Positions 54,998 to 63,846 of a stretch of DNA of 64,000 bases are shown here, piece after piece (positions within the stretch are counted from its first letter, which is position 1; every line of letters starts with the position of its first letter). Origin of the DNA: an uncultured Bacteroidota bacterium (GTDB lineage Bacteria > Bacteroidota > Bacteroidia > Flavobacteriales > Flavobacteriaceae). Under the pieces are notes generated by a model. That model worked only from the letters and a program-made list of their open reading frames with translations, searched no databases and was not told the origin of the DNA. The stretch spans positions 23,946 through 87,945 of the forward strand of contig CAJWHM010000005.1 of NCBI GenBank assembly GCA_913041125.1, written 5' to 3'. The translations under genes were made by a program, and so were the position numbers.

Positions 54998-55744
54998 TTA
55001 ACCCTTGACGCTTGCATACAAGTATTCTCTATTCATCCTAGCGATATTTTCAAGAGAAATACCTTTTGGACACTCAACCTCACATGCTCCTGTATTGGTG
55101 CAATTTCCAAAACCCTCTTCATCCATTTGCTTAACCATATTCATAACTCTGTCAGTTGCTTCAACCTTCCCTTGTGGGAGTAAAGAATATTGAGATACTT
55201 TAGCTGACACAAACAACATAGCAGAAGCATTTTTGCAAGTTGCAACACAAGCACCGCAACCAATACAAGTTGCTGCATCAAATGCCTTATCAGCATCATG
55301 TTTATCAATTGGTATAGCATTTGCGTCCTGGGTATTTCCAGATGTATTAATAGAAATGAAACCACCTGCCTGTTGTATTCGGTCAAATGATGATCTATCA
55401 ACAGCAAGATCTTTGATTACAGGAAAAGCTCTGGCGCGGAAAGGTTCAATTGTTATTGTGTCACCATCTTTAAATTTTCGCATATGTAGCTGACAAGTAG
55501 TTACTAAACGATCTGGACCATGTGCTTCACCATTTATAAACATCGAACACATACCACAAATTCCTTCTCTACAATCGTGATCAAAAGCTATGGGGTCAAT
55601 CCCTTGGGTCATAAGTTGCTCATTAAGAACATCCATCATTTCAAGAAATGACATGTCTGGGGAAACATCTGCAATTTGATAGGTTTCCATTTTTCCTTTT
55701 GATTCTGAATTAGCCTGACGCCATACTTTTAATGTCAAATTCAT
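54998..55744 (-). CDS. sdhB: Succinate dehydrogenase iron-sulfur subunit
   Basis: 248 aa. Clusters are visible: [2Fe-2S] CREGICGMC with the later Cys in VTTCQ, [4Fe-4S] [11 protein letters not shown], and [3Fe-4S] [14 protein letters not shown]. It passes electrons from SdhA flavin to the membrane quinone site. It is the last gene of sdhC-sdhA-sdhB, 19 nt after sdhA. The N-terminus [15 protein letters not shown] matches Bacteroidota SdhB. Confidence 0.97.
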   Translation of the reverse strand: MNLTLKVWRQANSESKGKMETYQIADVSPDMSFLEMMDVLNEQLMTQGIDPIAFDHDCREGICGMCSMFINGEAHGPDRLVTTCQLHMRKFKDGDTITIEPFRARAFPVIKDLAVDRSSFDRIQQAGGFISINTSGNTQDANAIPIDKHDADKAFDAATCIGCGACVATCKNASAMLFVSAKVSQYSLLPQGKVEATDRVMNMVKQMDEEGFGNCTNTGACEVECPKGISLENIARMNREYLYASVKG

Positions 55745-55763
55745 AATTTCAAATTCTTAATAT

Positions 55764-58046
55764 CTATTTGTATGATCTAGTTTTAACCTCAATCTCTTCA
55801 TATTTTAATTCTTCTTTGTGGAGTTTTGCTTTAGATGGTGCTCCCTTAAATTCCCAAGCAGAGACAAATGTAAAATTCTTATCATCTCTAAGCGCCTCAC
55901 CCTCAGGTGTTTGAGATTCTTCACGAAAATGTCCACCACAAGACTCTGTTCTCTCTAGAGCATCTTTTGCAAACAATTCTCCCAATTCTAAAAAATCTGC
56001 AACACGTCCTGCTTTGGCTAATTGCTCATTAAATTCGTTGGCCTTTCCTGGAACATTTACATTTTTATAAAAATCTTCACGTAATTCTTTAATTTCTTTA
56101 ATTGCTTCTATCAATCCTTTTTCGTTTCTTGACATTCCGCACTTATCCCACATTATTTTCCCCAATTTTCGATGATAATAATCTACAGGTTTTTTACCAT
56201 GATTACTTATAAAACCCTCTACTTGAGCTTTTACTGCTGCTTCAGCTTTTTCAAATTCAGGGAGTTTTATATCAATTGGACCCGTTCGGATATCGTCCGA
56301 AAGGTAATCTCCTATTGTATATGGAAGAACAAAATAACCATCTGCTAAGCCCTGCATTAATGCTGAGGCTCCCAGACGGTTTGCACCGTGGTCTGAGAAG
56401 TTGGCCTCGCCGATAGCGTAACATCCAGGTATGGTAGTCATTAAATTGTAGTCAACCCATACACCCCCCATAGTATAATGAACAGCAGGGTAAATCATCA
56501 TAGGTGTCTCATAAGGATTTTGATCAACAATTTTTTCATACATCTGAAAGAGATTTCCATATTTTGATTTAACCACTTGTTTTCCCAATTTTTTTACAGT
56601 TTGAATATTATTTTCATCTAAACCCTTAACATGGGCTTGCTCTTTACCGTAACGTATAATTGCTGAAGCAAAATCTAAGTAGACTGCTTCTCCTGTTTTA
56701 TTTACACCAAAACCTGCATCGCAACGTTCTTTAGCTGCTCTAGATGCAACGTCACGAGGAACTAAATTACCAAAAGCTGGATAACGTCTTTCTAAATAAT
56801 AATCTCTATTTTCTTCTTTTATTTCAGTTGGCTTAAGACTACCTTCACGTATAGCTTTTACATCCCCCAAGTTTTTTGGAACCCATATTCTCCCATCATT
56901 TCTCAATGATTCTGACATCAATGTTAGTTTTGATTGATGGTCACCTGATACAGGTATGCATGTTGGATGTATCTGAGTAAAACATGGATTTGCAAAATAT
57001 GCTCCTTTTTTGTGAATTTTCCAGGATGCAGATGCATTACTTCCCATAGCATTTGTTGATAAGAAAAATACATTACCATAACCTCCAGAAGCTATTACCA
57101 CAGCATGCGCACCATGGCGTTCAATTTCACCATTAACCAAATTCCTAGTAATAATACCTCTAGCCTTTCCATCGATAATTACAATATCCATCATTTCATG
57201 ACGGTTAAACATTTTAATCTTTCCACGACCAATTTGTCGATTCATAGCAGAATATGCTCCTAGAAGTAATTGTTGACCTGTCTGCCCTTTAGCATAAAAT
57301 GTCCTGGATACTAAAACACCTCCAAATGATCGGTTGTCTAACAATCCTCCATAATCTCTTGCAAAGGGAACACCCTGTGCAACGCACTGATCAATAATGT
57401 TTGTTGAAACTTCTGCAAGTCGATGAACATTTGCCTCACGAGATCTATAATCACCTCCTTTTATAGTATCATAAAATAATCTGTATGTAGAGTCGCCATC
57501 TCCTTGATAATTTTTTGCTGCATTTATTCCTCCCTGAGCAGCAATTGAATGGGCTCGTCTTGGAGAATCCTGAAAACAGAAAGTTTTGACATTATATCCA
57601 AGTTCAGCTAGAGTAGCAGAGGCAGAAGCACCGGCTAATCCAGTACCTACAACTATAACATCGATTAATCTTTTATTTGCTGGACTAACCAAGTTAATTT
57701 TTCCTTTATGGTTTGACCATTTTTGTTCTAAATTTCCTTCGGGAATTTTAGAGTTCAGTTGAAAATCTTTTAGTTTAGTTACATTATTTCCTTTTAAAGA
57801 TATCTTTTCCTTGAGTAAGGTTTTCTCCCACTGGAGAGCAATTTTTTCAGCCTCTTTCTTATAAGTAATATTGATTTTTTCTTCTTTCTTGGATTTAGGG
57901 CTTGTAAACAAATGAAAAGGTAAAGTTTTAATTAATCTTTTGGCCTTTCTTTTGCCATCAATTGTTTCATACCCATCAAAAAAATTTAATCTAATTGAAG
58001 ATGTACCATTCGCATTTTTCCGATATCTAATTTTAACTTTTTTCAT
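55764..58046 (-). CDS. sdhA: Succinate dehydrogenase flavoprotein with an integrase-like N-terminal extension
   Basis: 760 aa, about 95 residues longer than normal Bacteroidota SdhA (about 665). The native part starts near residue 97 (LNSKIPEG) and has the FAD motif [12 protein letters not shown] (132-143), the FAD-linking His166 ([11 protein letters not shown]), GDSTYRLF and the substrate-site [13 protein letters not shown]. Residues 1 to about 85 are basic: [20 protein letters not shown], then [22 protein letters not shown] and [16 protein letters not shown]. They resemble the arm-DNA-binding domain of Bacteroidota tyrosine integrases. Where other SdhA start with ATG, the codons here are TTT CAA CTG AAC. 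No ATG or GTG lies in frame between codon 1 and there, so the fused protein is probably what is made. The enzyme oxidises succinate to fumarate. Confidence 0.93.
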   Translation of the reverse strand: MKKVKIRYRKNANGTSSIRLNFFDGYETIDGKRKAKRLIKTLPFHLFTSPKSKKEEKINITYKKEAEKIALQWEKTLLKEKISLKGNNVTKLKDFQLNSKIPEGNLEQKWSNHKGKINLVSPANKRLIDVIVVGTGLAGASASATLAELGYNVKTFCFQDSPRRAHSIAAQGGINAAKNYQGDGDSTYRLFYDTIKGGDYRSREANVHRLAEVSTNIIDQCVAQGVPFARDYGGLLDNRSFGGVLVSRTFYAKGQTGQQLLLGAYSAMNRQIGRGKIKMFNRHEMMDIVIIDGKARGIITRNLVNGEIERHGAHAVVIASGGYGNVFFLSTNAMGSNASASWKIHKKGAYFANPCFTQIHPTCIPVSGDHQSKLTLMSESLRNDGRIWVPKNLGDVKAIREGSLKPTEIKEENRDYYLERRYPAFGNLVPRDVASRAAKERCDAGFGVNKTGEAVYLDFASAIIRYGKEQAHVKGLDENNIQTVKKLGKQVVKSKYGNLFQMYEKIVDQNPYETPMMIYPAVHYTMGGVWVDYNLMTTIPGCYAIGEANFSDHGANRLGASALMQGLADGYFVLPYTIGDYLSDDIRTGPIDIKLPEFEKAEAAVKAQVEGFISNHGKKPVDYYHRKLGKIMWDKCGMSRNEKGLIEAIKEIKELREDFYKNVNVPGKANEFNEQLAKAGRVADFLELGELFAKDALERTESCGGHFREESQTPEGEALRDDKNFTFVSAWEFKGAPSKAKLHKEELKYEEIEVKTRSYK
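57792..58046 (-). mobile_element. Integrase arm-DNA-binding domain remnant fused in frame to sdhA
   Basis: The segment encodes about 85 residues of lysine-rich sequence with the layout of N-terminal domains of Bacteroidota site-specific integrases. It has K(V/I)xxRxR-x-G-x-S-I-x-L in the first strand pair, then a basic DGKRKAKR turn, and a helix ending in [14 protein letters not shown]. These integrases begin almost exactly this way and run about 400 residues. The core-binding and catalytic parts are absent. The identification is by pattern, without a database search. Confidence 0.6.
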
Positions 58047-58057
58047 AAACTAATGGT

Positions 58058-58133
58058 TACAAGGTACACATTTATTTCAAGGTACACAATTTTTTAAATT
58101 TTTTTTTGAGGTGCATACAAGGTACACATTTAT
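58058..58133. repeat. Three direct repeats (CAAGGTACACA) between sdhC and sdhA, possible integrase arm sites
   Basis: CAAGGTACACA occurs at 58060-58070, 58078-58088 and 58118-58128. The first and third copies sit in identical 18-mers TACAAGGTACACATTTAT (58058-58075 and 58116-58133), 58 bp apart. The last 18-mer covers the sdhC stop codon. A fourth weak copy (GAGGTGCAT, 58108-58116) adjoins the third. Repeats of the GGTACAC type upstream of an integrase N-terminus are consistent with arm-type binding sites, or with duplicated attachment cores. Either way they explain most of the sdhC-sdhA gap. Confidence 0.85.
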
Positions 58134-58783
58134 CTTAAATGATGAAAAATTGCGATAAAGATAAAACCAAAAGGGACAACTATTGAAAATGTGGTTGTAA
58201 TTTTTTTTATATAAACAGAGTATTTATTATTCACTCCAACAGTTTGGAATGATGATGCAAAACCGTGAAATAAATGAAGGCTCAGAAAAATGAAAGATAT
58301 AACGTAAATGATAACACGAGTTGGACTAACAAATTTGTGAACTAATTCATCAAAATATCGATTTTGATCTAAAGGTAATACCTCAACATATTTGTAATTC
58401 ATTTCAGGAACCCAAAAATCATAAAAGTGTAAGCCTAAAAAAGATAAGATAACAATTCCCGAGAAAATCATATTTCGAGACATCCAAGATGCATTAGCTC
58501 TTCCTTTGTAAGTGAAATATTTAACTTTTCGTGATTTTGAATTTTTTATTTCTAGAACAAACCCCATAACGAAATGAAAAAGAACACCAAAAATTAGTAT
58601 TGGTTGAAGGATAAACTGAACTACAGGATTATTACCCATGAAATGGGATACCTGGTTAAACATAGACTTGCTGAATACTGAAAGTAAATTGATGCTAAAA
58701 TGTTGTGTCAAAAAAAGTACTAAAAAAATCCCTGAAAGCGCCATCGCAACTTTTCTTCCTATAGAAGAGGCAACCAATGTCAT
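58130..58783 (-). CDS. sdhC: Succinate dehydrogenase cytochrome b subunit (five-helix type)
   Basis: 217 aa with five hydrophobic helices, the single-subunit anchor type that carries two hemes b and uses menaquinone in Bacteroidota. Candidate heme-ligand His residues are in TQHFSIN, LFHFVMGF, GLHFYDFW and SLHLFHGF. It is the first gene of the sdh operon. Its stop codon lies inside one copy of the 18-mer repeat. A TAATTTTG box (minus strand, 58803-58810) is 19 nt upstream of the ATG. Confidence 0.93.
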   Translation of the reverse strand: MTLVASSIGRKVAMALSGIFLVLFLTQHFSINLLSVFSKSMFNQVSHFMGNNPVVQFILQPILIFGVLFHFVMGFVLEIKNSKSRKVKYFTYKGRANASWMSRNMIFSGIVILSFLGLHFYDFWVPEMNYKYVEVLPLDQNRYFDELVHKFVSPTRVIIYVISFIFLSLHLFHGFASSFQTVGVNNKYSVYIKKITTTFSIVVPFGFIFIAIFHHLR

Positions 58784-58802
58784 AAAAATTCAATTTTCAT
58801 TA

Positions 58803-58810
58803 CAAAATTA
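58803..58810 (-). promoter_or_regulatory. Possible -7 promoter element of the sdh operon
   Basis: On the minus strand TAATTTTG matches TAnnTTTG, 19 nt before the sdhC ATG. No TTG is found at the right distance upstream. Confidence 0.35.
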
Positions 58811-58984
58811 ATATATAAAGTTGTTGTAGCCACCTTGTTTCATTAGAATTTTTAATTTTTTAAATGTAAAAACTATTTATTTTAAATTTTGTTTAATTTT
58901 TTCAAAAATAACAATGTCAAAATATTAAATAGATTAAACAAAAATCAAGATTTTAAAACTTTTATCTTCGTAAAAATTTTTTTA

Positions 58985-60277
58985 ATGAAATACAAACCAC
59001 TTTCAAAATCGTTTTATCAAAATACCCGTAAGTCATTTATGGCTGAAATGGAGTCTAATAGCCTTGCAATTTTCAATTCTAATGATATTTATCCAATTAG
59101 TGCTGATAGTGTAATGCCATTCGAACAACATAGGGATTTGTTTTATCTTTCAGGAATAGATCAAGAAGAGAGCATAATAATTTTATTTCCAGATGCTATT
59201 GATTCAAAACATAAAGAAATTGCTTTTGTTAAAAAAACGAATTCACATATCGCAGTTTGGGAAGGGCCAAAGCTAAATAAAGAAAAAACATATGAACTAA
59301 GTGGTATTAAAACTGTCTATTGGCTAGAAGATTTCAAAGATATTTTTCAAGAATTAAGTACTCAATGCAGCAAATTTTATTTTAATACTAATGAACATTA
59401 TCGCCAAGCTGTAGAGACAGAAACTAGAGAAGACCGATTTATAAAATGGTGCAAAAACCAATATCCTGCTCATAATGTAGCAAAAAGTAATCCTATTTTA
59501 CAAAAGTTAAGATCAGTTAAAGATGATCAGGAAATTACACAAATTAAGAAGGCATGCGATATTACTGAAAAAGCTATGCGTAGAGTAATCTCTTTTTTAA
59601 AGCCTGATGTTTGGGAATATGAAATAGAGGCTGAATTAGTTCATGAATGCATCAAAAATAGATCAAAAGGATTTGCATACCAGCCAATTATTGCATCTGG
59701 ATTCAACGCTAATATACTGCATTACACATTAAATAATAAAAAATGTAAATCAGGTGAATTAGTTTTAATTGATGTAGCTGCAGAGTATGGTAATTATTCA
59801 GCAGATGTTACTAGAACTTTTCCTGTTTCTGGAGTTTATACTGAACGTCAAAAGAAGGTTTATAATGCAGTTTTAAATGTAAAAAATGAAGCAACCAAAC
59901 TTCTTGTCACTGGAACACTTTGGAAAGAATATCATAAAGAGGTAGGGAAGATTATGACATCAGAGCTTGTTGGTATTGGCCTTTTAGATAAGTCAGATAT
60001 TCAAAACCAAGATCCCGAGAACCCCGCGTATAAAAAATACTTTATGCATGGTACATCACACCATCTTGGATTAAACACACATGATTACGGCCTGTTAAAT
60101 TTACCTATGGAATCTCAAATGGTATTTACAGTTGAACCTGGTATATATATCCCAGAAGAAGGTTTTGGTATTCGTTTAGAGGATGATGTTGTTATACAAA
60201 ACTCTGGTGAACCTATTAATCTTTCAAAAAAAATTCCTATTGAGATTGAGGAGATTGAGAGTCTAATGAATAAATGA
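58985..60277 (+). CDS. pepP: Xaa-Pro aminopeptidase (aminopeptidase P, M24 family)
   Basis: 430 aa from the ATG at 58985; the longer frame from 58889 adds 32 residues of AT-rich leader without family likeness. An N-terminal AMP_N domain (residues 1 to about 150) precedes the pita-bread peptidase domain. The five metal ligands are visible: LIDVAAEYGNYSADVTRTFP (two Asp), HGTSHHLGLNTHD (His), FTVEPGIYIP (Glu) and GIRLEDDVVI (Glu). It removes N-terminal residues before proline. Coexistence with the hydroxyproline operon in one window is worth noting, as both deal with imino acids, but they are not linked in one transcript. Confidence 0.92.
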   Translation: MKYKPLSKSFYQNTRKSFMAEMESNSLAIFNSNDIYPISADSVMPFEQHRDLFYLSGIDQEESIIILFPDAIDSKHKEIAFVKKTNSHIAVWEGPKLNKEKTYELSGIKTVYWLEDFKDIFQELSTQCSKFYFNTNEHYRQAVETETREDRFIKWCKNQYPAHNVAKSNPILQKLRSVKDDQEITQIKKACDITEKAMRRVISFLKPDVWEYEIEAELVHECIKNRSKGFAYQPIIASGFNANILHYTLNNKKCKSGELVLIDVAAEYGNYSADVTRTFPVSGVYTERQKKVYNAVLNVKNEATKLLVTGTLWKEYHKEVGKIMTSELVGIGLLDKSDIQNQDPENPAYKKYFMHGTSHHLGLNTHDYGLLNLPMESQMVFTVEPGIYIPEEGFGIRLEDDVVIQNSGEPINLSKKIPIEIEEIESLMNK

Positions 60278-60319
60278 ACGGTTTTTAAAAAGTGATTTTT
60301 TATTCATTGTGTTTAATCG

Positions 60320-61531
60320 TCAAACAGAAACTTTTTGATTATTGCCTCTTTGCCAAAAATAAAGTATGGTAAAAAGAATAATTAAAATTCCAGGAAAAGA
60401 TATCATGTAAGTTAATGTTTGTTGTCCTGCTGCAAGTTCAAGTTCTGTGCCTGTTAGGCCTAATGAGCTTTGAACTTCTCGTGAACTGTCAATCCACGAC
60501 CCTATTATTGGTTGAAAAATTGAAGTAGAAAACATTCCCATGCCACCAACAATTGACATCCCAAGAGCTCCACTTTCAGGGATTTTTTCTGCTACAAAAC
60601 CAATCATATTTGGCCAAAAATAACAAATGCCTAATGCAAAGAAAATAGCAGCAACATATACCATTCCTCCTGTTTGGGTACTAAATAAAAATATTCCAAT
60701 AGCACCTAAAACAGCCGATCCTAAAAGAACACCTGTTTGATCAAACTTGTGAACTATTTCTCCACCAAAGTATCTTCCTACAGCCATTAATCCTGTAATC
60801 AATGCTAATATTACCATTGGCTGCGCGCCACTATTTGACATGATCAAGCTTGTCCATTGTTGAGGGCCAAATTCTGAAATTGCTGTAAGAGCCATGCAAA
60901 TAAGGATAAATATATAAATTGGTGAAGCCATTGCTTTAAAATTTTCTGATACAGAAGTGGCTGCTTTAACTTTAGGCCGTGGAAATTCCTGACCTAGAAA
61001 TAAATAGGCATAAATAATTGTTGGAATCATAATAATCCAAATTTGTGATTGCCATCCCAAATTTGCTTTAGTCATAAACAAAGAAACTAAACTTCCAAGG
61101 ACTATTCCGCCTGGAAACCACATATGAAATCTATTAAGTAAAGTATTCATCTTTTTGCCTTCATAAGCATCAGCAATCATTGGATTACAAGCTGCTTCAG
61201 TACAACCATTTCCAATTCCAATTAATAATGTAGACAAAAGCAATCCAGTGTAACCCCCAGAATAAATAGTAAGAATAATACCTAGGGTATGTGTTAAAAA
61301 AGCGAATTGCATAATTCTTTTTGCTCCAATACTGTGATAAAAAAGACCTCCTAAAATCATTGAGATTGGAAATCCCAAAAACCACATTGAATTAATAAAT
61401 CCCAATTGTTTAGCGTCTAAAAGAAATTCTTCGCCAAGTTGAGGTAATATACCTGCTCTAATACTAAAAGAAAATGCAGTTGTTATTAATGCAAAACAAC
61501 TACCATAAAATAGTCTATTCGAATTTGTCAT
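60320..61531 (-). CDS. MFS transporter, FucP/sugar-permease-like
   Basis: 403 aa with 12 hydrophobic helices. The first half contains LGFINSMWFLGFPISMILGG and the NGCTEAACNPMIADAY stretch in helix 4-5, seen in FucP-like and related sugar MFS proteins of Bacteroidota; FHMWFPGGIVLGSLVS follows. The second half has YFWPNMIGFVAEKIPESGALGMSIVGG. It is likely a sugar or organic-nutrient:H+ symporter; the substrate is unknown. It converges on pepP with a 42-nt gap. Confidence 0.85.
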   Translation of the reverse strand: MTNSNRLFYGSCFALITTAFSFSIRAGILPQLGEEFLLDAKQLGFINSMWFLGFPISMILGGLFYHSIGAKRIMQFAFLTHTLGIILTIYSGGYTGLLLSTLLIGIGNGCTEAACNPMIADAYEGKKMNTLLNRFHMWFPGGIVLGSLVSLFMTKANLGWQSQIWIIMIPTIIYAYLFLGQEFPRPKVKAATSVSENFKAMASPIYIFILICMALTAISEFGPQQWTSLIMSNSGAQPMVILALITGLMAVGRYFGGEIVHKFDQTGVLLGSAVLGAIGIFLFSTQTGGMVYVAAIFFALGICYFWPNMIGFVAEKIPESGALGMSIVGGMGMFSTSIFQPIIGSWIDSSREVQSSLGLTGTELELAAGQQTLTYMISFPGILIILFTILYFWQRGNNQKVSV

Positions 61532-61622
61532 CGTAATGTTTATTTCAATTTGTCCCTTAAAGATATGTGATTTTATAAAACAGTAGCAAATGAAATTATT
61601 TAAATTAAAAACTAATCAAAAT

Positions 61623-61754
61623 TTAATGACAATTACAATCAGTATCACAATTTTTATTGTTTGAAGATTTACCCTTAAATATAAATTTTCGAAATAAGAA
61701 ATATAAAGCTCCAACACCAGAAATTACAACCAAGATAATTTGAAAAACTTCCAT
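61623..61754 (-). CDS. FeoB-associated Cys-rich small membrane protein (43 aa)
   Basis: A 43-codon frame directly after feoB (the feoB stop is 1 nt upstream of its ATG). The product starts MEVFQIILVVISGVGALYFL, one hydrophobic helix, then a basic stretch RKFIFKGK and ends NCDTDCNCH with three Cys. This size, layout and place match the small Cys-rich proteins encoded after feoB in many Bacteroidota and other bacteria. It may bind iron or aid FeoB assembly, which is inference from the family. The gene is too short for routine ORF cut-offs. Confidence 0.85.
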   Translation of the reverse strand: MEVFQIILVVISGVGALYFLFRKFIFKGKSSNNKNCDTDCNCH

Positions 61755-61755
61755 T

Positions 61756-63846
61756 TTAAGACAAAATTTGATAAGATATCAATGAAATTATATAAGCTAA
61801 AAGTGTCATTGAAAAAAGTTGAATCATAGGCCACTTCCATGTGTTTGTCTCTTTTTTTACAATAGCAAGTGTACTCATACACTGCATAGCAAAAGCATAA
61901 AATAACATTAGTGAAATACCAGTTGCATAATTAAAAACTGGTTTCCCGTTTTCTCTCATCTCTGAAGCCATTTTATTCTTAATAGTTTCTGCTTTATCAC
62001 TCTGAACATTATATATAGTAGCTAGTGTTCCCACAAAAACCTCTCTAGCAGCAAATGAGCTAATCAGCGCAATCCCAATTTTCCAATCGTAACCCAAAGG
62101 AGATATAATAGGTTCAATTAATTTTCCCATTTTTCCTAAATAAGAATTTTCTAATTTGAAAGAGTTTATTTTAGTTTCAAGTTCTATTTGATTTAAACTT
62201 GAGTAATTCTGTTTGAATACATTTTCAGCCTCATTAAATTCTCTTCCAGGACCGAATGATGCTAAAATCCATAATATAATTGATATTGCCAAAATTATTT
62301 TGCCTGCTTCTGTCACAAAACTTTTTGTTTTTTCCCAAACTATAAGCCCAATATTTTTAATCAAAGGGAATTTATAATTAGGCATTTCTACTACAAAATA
62401 ACTCTTGAATTTTACTTTTAAAATTTTACTATATAAAAATGAAGATACTAAAGCCATTATAAATGCAGATAAATACAATAACATTAAAACAAGTCCTTTA
62501 AAACTGAAACCTAAAATAGATCCCACTGGAATAACTAAAGATATCAAAATTGAATATACTGGCAGTCTTGCAGAGCATGTCATAAAAGGTGTAACCAAAA
62601 TAGTTATTAATCTTTCTTTCCAATTTTCTATATTTCTAGCAGCCATTATAGCAGGAATTGCACAAGCTGTTCCTGATATTAGTGGAACCACACTTTTACC
62701 ACTAAGTCCAAAAGGTCTTAATCCACGATCCATAAGAAATACAACACGACTCATATAACCTGTTTCCTCAAGGATTGATAAAAAAAGGAATAAGAATGCA
62801 ATTTGGGGAATAAAAATTACTATTCCACCAAGTCCAGGTATAATACCCTCTGTCAAAAGATCAGTAAAAACACCTGGAGGTAGATTTTCTGTTAAAATAC
62901 TGCTTAAATTGACAAAACTTCTATCAATAAAATCCATGGGGATAGTACTCCAACTAAAAATTGATTGAAAAATAATCATAAGTATAGCAAAAAATATTAT
63001 GTAGCCCCAAAAGCTATGAATGAATATTCTATCTAAACGACTTCTGAAATCTTTAGCGTTTTTATGATCTATTTTAAGCCCTTGTTTTAATATGCCGTTA
63101 ATATATTGGTATCGTTTTATTGTTTCTTTTTGTTGGAGTTTTTTAAGCGAAGAAGGTGATTCAGTCTTAAATCCTGAAGTATTTGGTATATTATTTTTTT
63201 CAATTTTAGAATAATTAATGTCCTGAGTAATTACAAGCCACAATTTATATAATGGTTGATCTGGAAAAGTTTTCTCTAGATCATTAAAATAAGTCTCATT
63301 AATTGATTTTAAGGAAATTAATGGTTGGGTTGGTAATTGTCTATAATTAATTATTAATTTTTTTAATTCATCTAAACCCTCATTGTTTCTGGTACTAACT
63401 AAAGTAATTTTAGTTTCTAATTTTTTTTCTAATTGTGGAATATTTAATGAAATTCCTTTTCGACTCATTAAATCAGACATATTGATAACTAATAATGTGG
63501 GAATGCCTAAATCCTTTAATTGAGTAAACAAAAGAAGATTTCTCTTTAGATTTTCTACATCAGCAATAAGAACAGCAACATCAGGATAGTCTTTATTTTT
63601 TTTGTTTAATAAAAGGTTAACAACAACACTTTCATCCATTGAAGAGGCATTCAAACTATATGTCCCCGGAAGATCAAGTATATATCCTTTATTTATTCTG
63701 TCAAGTTTTGATATCCCCTCTTTTTTTTCTACTGTAATACCTGGATAATTTCCAACCTTTTGAGATAAACCTGTTAAAGCATTAAAGATAGAAGTCTTCC
63801 CTGTATTTGGATTACCAAGTAAGGCAACGTTTATAGATTTACTCAT
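61756..63846 (-). CDS. feoB: Ferrous iron transporter FeoB
   Basis: 696 aa. The N-terminal G domain has G1 GNPNTGKTS (11-19), G3 LDLPGTYSLN and G4 NMSD. The membrane part has two Gate domains: GLGGIVIFIPQIAFLFLFLSILEETGYMSR with Cys-containing VPLISGTACAIPAIMAARN, and FMTCSARLPVY, the expected conserved cysteine regions. It imports Fe2+ across the inner membrane. The start overlaps feoA by 3 nt, so feoA-feoB-small Cys protein form one operon. It could supply iron to HemH. Confidence 0.95.
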   Translation of the reverse strand: MSKSINVALLGNPNTGKTSIFNALTGLSQKVGNYPGITVEKKEGISKLDRINKGYILDLPGTYSLNASSMDESVVVNLLLNKKNKDYPDVAVLIADVENLKRNLLLFTQLKDLGIPTLLVINMSDLMSRKGISLNIPQLEKKLETKITLVSTRNNEGLDELKKLIINYRQLPTQPLISLKSINETYFNDLEKTFPDQPLYKLWLVITQDINYSKIEKNNIPNTSGFKTESPSSLKKLQQKETIKRYQYINGILKQGLKIDHKNAKDFRSRLDRIFIHSFWGYIIFFAILMIIFQSIFSWSTIPMDFIDRSFVNLSSILTENLPPGVFTDLLTEGIIPGLGGIVIFIPQIAFLFLFLSILEETGYMSRVVFLMDRGLRPFGLSGKSVVPLISGTACAIPAIMAARNIENWKERLITILVTPFMTCSARLPVYSILISLVIPVGSILGFSFKGLVLMLLYLSAFIMALVSSFLYSKILKVKFKSYFVVEMPNYKFPLIKNIGLIVWEKTKSFVTEAGKIILAISIILWILASFGPGREFNEAENVFKQNYSSLNQIELETKINSFKLENSYLGKMGKLIEPIISPLGYDWKIGIALISSFAAREVFVGTLATIYNVQSDKAETIKNKMASEMRENGKPVFNYATGISLMLFYAFAMQCMSTLAIVKKETNTWKWPMIQLFSMTLLAYIISLISYQILS

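Noticed and set aside
55141..55493. Short frames on both strands within sdhB
   Set aside because: Shadows of the Cys-rich sdhB frame, no independent signals.
58889..58984. 32-residue N-terminal extension of aminopeptidase P
   Set aside because: AT-rich Lys/Asn/Phe leader without family likeness; the ATG at 58985 fits the usual N-terminus.
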